A DNA stretch of 34,866 nt, taken from NCBI GenBank assembly GCA_964593585.1, contig CAZQIZ010000026.1, forward strand, positions 1 to 34,866. The letters run 5' to 3'. How positions within the stretch are numbered: position 1 is the first letter of the stretch; every line of letters begins with the position of its first letter. Made by a program: the position numbers and the translations under genes. Shown in pieces: positions 31,496-34,866 of the stretch. Under the pieces are notes generated by a model that saw only the letters and a list, made by a program, of their open reading frames with translations, searched no databases and was not told where the DNA came from. Origin of the DNA: JACQFV01 sp964593585 (GTDB lineage Bacteria > Zixibacteria > MSB-5A5 > WJJR01).

Positions 31496-34400
31496 TCAGT
31501 CACTGACGTACTTGAGTTCTCCGAGGGGGGTCACCGCGACCTTTCGACAGCGGCGCTTTCTCAGAGTATCCGCATTGGCGGTTAGGCCGGAAAGCGTGTC
31601 TTCCTCTTTAATTCTCTTCTTGGGGCGGGCATCGGAAGCCCGGAAGAAGAGCAAACGATCTGAAATCGTGCGGATTCGGTACACTGTGCGCTTCCCGTCC
31701 GGATTATCCAGTTCGATTAGCTCGCCGCCTGAAAGTGTGAAAAGAAACTCAGTGCCCGGGCCAAAATCCGTGCGGATAATTGGTTCTCCGGCGCGCTTGC
31801 GGCGGTGTGCCTCGAGCAATGACACAATCTCCGACTTCCACGTCTTGTCCTCAATCGACGCGTACACCGCCATGTGATGATTCCGCTCGGTCTCGGCCCA
31901 GCGGACTCGATGTCCGTCTCCGATCTTATAGACTGTCAGTTTGTCCTCGATGCGCACGTGCCGGATGGGCCGCCCGGCCGGGTCGAGCGGCAGGTTTTCA
32001 TTGTCCTTGAAGGCGTCCTTCGGGCTGTCCTTACCCAATTCCGCAAGTTTGGCCGCAACCGCCGCCCGAATGGCCGGATCGACGATGGCGGAGACTTTCT
32101 TGGCGTCGAGCGACGCCAGCGGCTTGCGAATATGCACCGTGCCATTACCCTGCGGGCTGTAGAACGTCGCGGCATGCAACGGCCCCCGCACCCGACGCGA
32201 GGAGCGATGCGACACGACAATCGCTTCCAGTGTCTTGGCGACGTCGGCGCGAAGCGTGTCCCACGGAGAAGTCAGCGGGGCGAAGCGTCGACCGACTTCC
32301 AGGCCGCGTCGCGCCGCGTCGGCGAGGGCCTTGATGCGTCCATCGTTGGTCAGCGCCACGACGATGGCATCGACGGTGTGGTGCCGGTGGTCGTCGCGCG
32401 ATTTTCCGGAGCCGTCTCCAAGAATGGAATCCAATCCCCACTCATGACGGAGCATCGCCGTGACACCGCCGCTGGAGGCGAAGACCCTCCGCGTCCCGAA
32501 GGCATCGATGCCGTCATCGTTGAGGCCGCCGTAGAGCAACCCGAGGTACTTCTTGGCCCAGCGCGAGGCCCAGCCGGTGTCGTTCAGTTGCCGCGCCGTA
32601 AAGGCGTCGAGGAGTCGGGCGGTTTCCGCTTCGTTCATGCGAAAGCGCCGGGCCTTCGCGTAGGAAAGTTTCGCGGCGCGTCGGAGTATGTCGTCCCATC
32701 GGGGGGTTCCGGAATAGGCCTCGAACGGGGTCCGATTGTGCTTCCGCTCGCGGTTTTCCCGCACGTCGCACAAGGTCTTGTTCATGAAGGAATCGTCCAG
32801 CGAGCGCGGCAGGGGGGTGATGTGCTCGATGTCAAACTGTGGTTGATCGCCGAAGAGATCGGCAGCGCTGATCATCTTGCCGGTGTACGGACATTGCTGC
32901 CCGCATTCCTCCCAGAGCAGGTACTTTTCTATATTGCGACCGTTCGGCACATATCCCTGCTCTTCCAGCCATTTGGCTGCCTTCTCGCGCGCCTTGCGAT
33001 TCTTATTCTGCCGCTTGTGGGTCTCTTCCCGCTGCTTGGGAGTCTGCCGCACATCCCGGGCCAGTTCAATACGGATGCGGTCGGGTTTGCCGTACTTGGC
33101 GACGATCGCGTTGACAACGCGCCGCAATTCGGTGAGAGAGCGTTGCACGACCGGATTGCGCAACGCCGGGAGGCCCGACTCGGCCAGGGGCGGCAGACTG
33201 TCCCACGGATCGCTCGATCCGTCCCCGGAGTATCCCGCCTTCTGCTTTGCATCCGGCAATGTGCAACCGGCCTCGAGGTGAGGCAGTAGTTTGTCCAAGG
33301 CAGGGCGCGAGTATGCCGAGTATCCCTCATCCAGACGGAGAGTGGCGAACTGTCGGGCGGCCTCTTCGCTCAGCCGCCATTTGACGACTCCCCGCCGGGC
33401 CAGCGTCTCCTCTTTGGTGATGGAAATCCAGTCTTCGAGAACCTGCCGCCGCTCGGAATCGGGCATGGTGTCCCAGCGCTCGGCGCCGAAGATCTCTCTG
33501 AGTTTGGCGTTTGTCTTGTTGCCGGGGATCTTCTCCTGCTTGGCGCGTTCGAGGTTTATTTCCACGCTCTTGCCCAACTTCAAGGTTGTCTTGATCCTTC
33601 CGTAACTCATGGACTGCTGAGTCTCGAGTTTATCGGCCAGCATGCGACGCTCCGCGTCCGTGAGCGCGCGCAACTCGCCTGTCTCGCGGTCAAGCAGGCG
33701 GATGTTGTTGATGGTTTGCCAGAGTCTGAATCGCTGCGCGGAAAACAGGCACATTGGCGCACGGCGGCGATTCGGCTCCAGCTCACAGTAACCGACCAGA
33801 TGCTTCACGCTCGCCAACGGCCGCTGATAGAAGATCGCCCGGTGGACGCGCTTGCGCAGCGCGTCGGAGAGGAGGTCGGCGTGGAAGCGCTTCTGGCTCT
33901 CCCAGATGGCGTCGAACTCCTGGGCGGTCATGTCGCGGCCGAGGTATTGGCCGCGCACCCGTTGAGCGGCGAGGGCGGAACGCGACAGCAGCGCCCCCAA
34001 TGTCGGGGCGCCTTCGGTCTGCATCTCCTCCCGTAGTCTTGCGAGGTGCTCGGCCACTTTCCCTTTGGCCTCATCCTCGCTTTGCTTCGATTTGCGATTG
34101 CTCATGAAGCCGCGTCGCTGCGCGAGATGATAAAGCGCGCGACCAAGCGCGTACGGCTCGAGACGTTCAGACAGCGCGCGGGCCCGCAATTCGTAGGGAG
34201 AGGGCAGGCCCTTGTCCATGCTCAGAAAGAGCTGATGCCGTTCGACGGAATCGCGGTAGTTTCCGTTGGGTAGAAGTCCCGACGAAGCCAGCAAGTCGGC
34301 CAGTTGGCTCAGGCGCTGTGTCAGACGCCGAAGCCGTCGCCGTGCCAAGCGCGCCTCCCGCCTTGCGGCGTTGCGCGAGATCCCCTTGCCGTCGGCCTCG

Positions 34401-34531
34401 AGATCGTCCACTCCCGCGTCAAAAACGCGAACCCCGGCGGCGAGGATGCGATCCGGCTGCACCAGCGCCCACCCCAGCGACTCCGTGCCCAGATCAATTC
34501 CGAGCACCGTTTCCATTGCCTTGCTGCCCAT
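31496..34531 (-). CDS. cas9: Compact Cas9 nuclease, type II-C
   Basis: Cas9 cuts DNA matching a crRNA paired with tracrRNA. At 1011 residues it is in the small II-C range. RuvC-I is IDLGTESLGWA with Asp13. The arginine-rich bridge helix spans about 57-75 (RREARLARRRLRRLTQRL). RuvC-II is RIRIELARD with Glu489. The HNH domain has cysteines 543 and 547 in CGQQCPYTG, His570 in FDIEHITPLPRSLDDSF and Asn593 in RENRERK. RuvC-III is HRHHTVDAIVVAL with His718 and Asp721. The recognition lobe is short (about 76-470); the PAM-interacting region is about 800-1011. All catalytic residues are present. AGGAGG (34544-34549) precedes the start by 12 bp; Met6 is an alternative start. Confidence 0.97.
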   Translation of the reverse strand: MGSKAMETVLGIDLGTESLGWALVQPDRILAAGVRVFDAGVDDLEADGKGISRNAARREARLARRRLRRLTQRLSQLADLLASSGLLPNGNYRDSVERHQLFLSMDKGLPSPYELRARALSERLEPYALGRALYHLAQRRGFMSNRKSKQSEDEAKGKVAEHLARLREEMQTEGAPTLGALLSRSALAAQRVRGQYLGRDMTAQEFDAIWESQKRFHADLLSDALRKRVHRAIFYQRPLASVKHLVGYCELEPNRRRAPMCLFSAQRFRLWQTINNIRLLDRETGELRALTDAERRMLADKLETQQSMSYGRIKTTLKLGKSVEINLERAKQEKIPGNKTNAKLREIFGAERWDTMPDSERRQVLEDWISITKEETLARRGVVKWRLSEEAARQFATLRLDEGYSAYSRPALDKLLPHLEAGCTLPDAKQKAGYSGDGSSDPWDSLPPLAESGLPALRNPVVQRSLTELRRVVNAIVAKYGKPDRIRIELARDVRQTPKQREETHKRQNKNRKAREKAAKWLEEQGYVPNGRNIEKYLLWEECGQQCPYTGKMISAADLFGDQPQFDIEHITPLPRSLDDSFMNKTLCDVRENRERKHNRTPFEAYSGTPRWDDILRRAAKLSYAKARRFRMNEAETARLLDAFTARQLNDTGWASRWAKKYLGLLYGGLNDDGIDAFGTRRVFASSGGVTAMLRHEWGLDSILGDGSGKSRDDHRHHTVDAIVVALTNDGRIKALADAARRGLEVGRRFAPLTSPWDTLRADVAKTLEAIVVSHRSSRRVRGPLHAATFYSPQGNGTVHIRKPLASLDAKKVSAIVDPAIRAAVAAKLAELGKDSPKDAFKDNENLPLDPAGRPIRHVRIEDKLTVYKIGDGHRVRWAETERNHHMAVYASIEDKTWKSEIVSLLEAHRRKRAGEPIIRTDFGPGTEFLFTLSGGELIELDNPDGKRTVYRIRTISDRLLFFRASDARPKKRIKEEDTLSGLTANADTLRKRRCRKVAVTPLGELKYVSD

Positions 34532-34539
34532 AATTCCTA

Positions 34540-34568
34540 TTGACCTCCTGCAGTAAACATACTACACT
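34540..34568 (+). promoter_or_regulatory. tracrRNA promoter
   Basis: TTGACC (34540-34545) is followed after 17 bp by TACACT (34563-34568), which places the start near 34575, just before the anti-repeat. It overlaps the oppositely directed cas9 promoter, and its -35 partly covers the cas9 ribosome-binding site. Confidence 0.7.
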
Positions 34569-34587
34569 ATGTCATGTATGTACTCAA
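34559..34587 (-). promoter_or_regulatory. cas9 promoter inside the tracrRNA anti-repeat
   Basis: On the minus strand TTGAGT (34582-34587) is followed after 17 bp by TAGTAT (34559-34564). The start would be near 34552, giving a leader of about 20 nt that contains AGGAGG. The -35 lies in the anti-repeat and the -10 shares two bases (34563-34564) with the tracrRNA -10. Confidence 0.55.
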
Positions 34588-34673
34588 GCGGCGGTTGTCT
34601 CGCTTCCCAGTAAGACAACAGTCGAGGGTCTGAAAGCCCGGCTCCCGTGCGAAGTTTCACGGGAGCCATTTTT
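34575..34673 (+). ncRNA. tracrRNA
   Basis: Bases 34578-34610 are complementary to the repeat. The 5' part (ATGTACTCAAGCGGCGGTTG) pairs with the repeat 3' end with two G-U pairs, and CCCAG at its 3' end pairs with CTGGG at the repeat start. Mismatches between them would form the bulge of the duplex. A short stem follows (GGGT with GCCC, 34625-34638), corresponding to a nexus-like hairpin, then the terminator hairpin. The length is about 99 nt. It is transcribed away from cas9. The 5' end is predicted from its promoter. Confidence 0.88.
34640..34673 (+). terminator. tracrRNA terminator hairpin
   Basis: GGCTCCCGTG (34640-34649) and CACGGGAGCC (34658-34667) form a perfect 10-bp stem with an 8-nt loop, followed by ATTTTT. 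It also provides the 3' hairpin of the tracrRNA. Confidence 0.88.
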
Positions 34674-34811
34674 CTCGTGTTCAATTTGCGGGGCGATTCC
34701 GCGGGAGCACTCTCCGGAAGCGTCTGCATAACCAACAGAAAACCAACGAGTTGCAAGGGCGTTGCCTTTGAAAAACCCATTGCCACCCCCGCAATCCCCT
34801 TGTAAATTGAT

Positions 34812-34847
34812 GACTTAGACCCTCTAACATAATGACGATTGCAATGT
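34812..34847 (-). repeat. Copy 2 of the 36-bp end motif, with perfect dyad
   Basis: On the minus strand this matches 21-56 at 26 of 36 positions. It contains the perfect dyad TTAGA-GGG-TCTAA (34816-34828). The surrounding segment 34674-34866 has no supported gene; the cas locus ends with the tracrRNA terminator. Confidence 0.35.
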
Positions 34848-34866
34848 ACGATGACAGATCAGGATG

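Noticed and set aside
29310..34673. csn2 or cas4 accompanying the locus
   Set aside because: No such frame exists between the array and the tracrRNA, which supports subtype II-C rather than II-A or II-B.
34562..34786. Minus-strand frame of 74 codons across the tracrRNA
   Set aside because: It lies over the tracrRNA, its terminator and both promoters, and shows no family features.
34834..34849. Second anti-repeat (GACGATTGC then AATGTAC)
   Set aside because: Both pieces occur in the repeat complement but in the wrong order, and there is no promoter or terminator; probably chance.

Overview
The window reads as a high-GC chromosome from a bacterium carrying complex I, a bd-family oxidase, a DnaA-type replication origin and a secreted FG-GAP/dockerin-like protein. 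That combination fits the FCB superphylum or a neighbouring candidate phylum. This placement is an inference from gene style only; there is no rRNA in the window.

Layout. (1) 298-7752, plus strand: nuoA-H-J-K-L-M-N, exactly the seven membrane-arm subunits of NADH:quinone oxidoreductase, with none of the hydrophilic subunits. A 100-bp-period duplication with CCCTCTCCCC palindromes lies between nuoM and nuoN. (2) 7896-10225, minus strand: a CNNM/CBS/CorC-type membrane protein and the zinc protease HtpX, separated by a terminator. (3) 10567-13567, plus strand: a MEMO-AMMECR1 fusion, a degenerate ComF-type phosphoribosyltransferase and a divergent DprA. (4) 13574-15619, minus strand: a secreted ten-repeat FG-GAP protein with its own promoter. 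(5) 15850-21916, plus strand: tightly coupled genes for a bd-like oxidase subunit fused to cytochrome c, a second membrane subunit, a YigZ/IMPACT protein, a PAP2 phosphatase, ModA, ModB without ModC, and a LegB-like sugar-nucleotide dehydratase. (6) A DUF819 membrane protein (minus), then a DtxR-family regulator with a P1B-4-type metal efflux ATPase (plus). (7) 25972-29235: a probable oriC with DnaA boxes on both sides of dnaA, then dnaN. (8) 29310-34673: a complete minimal type II-C CRISPR-Cas locus where recF would often be.

The CRISPR-Cas locus is the most informative part. The array has 13 repeats of 36 nt (the first is degenerate at 39 nt) and 12 spacers of exactly 30 nt. cas2, cas1 and a compact 1011-residue cas9 run on the opposite strand toward it. 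A tracrRNA gene with an anti-repeat and a strong terminator sits beside the cas9 start. Every intact repeat contains a sigma70-like promoter (TTGACG-N16-TACATT) aimed into the next spacer, as in meningococcal II-C arrays. The tracrRNA and cas9 promoters overlap face to face, and the cas9 -35 lies inside the anti-repeat.

Comparing spacers with each other shows that several come from the same targets. Spacers 7 and 10 are 24/30 identical on opposite strands and encode the same peptide. Spacers 2 and 4 overlap by 20 nt (18 identical) on opposite strands and also encode one peptide. Because spacers 2 and 4 overlap, each supplies the other's 3' flank. Both flanks fit CARCAYA, a candidate PAM region that can be read from this sequence alone.
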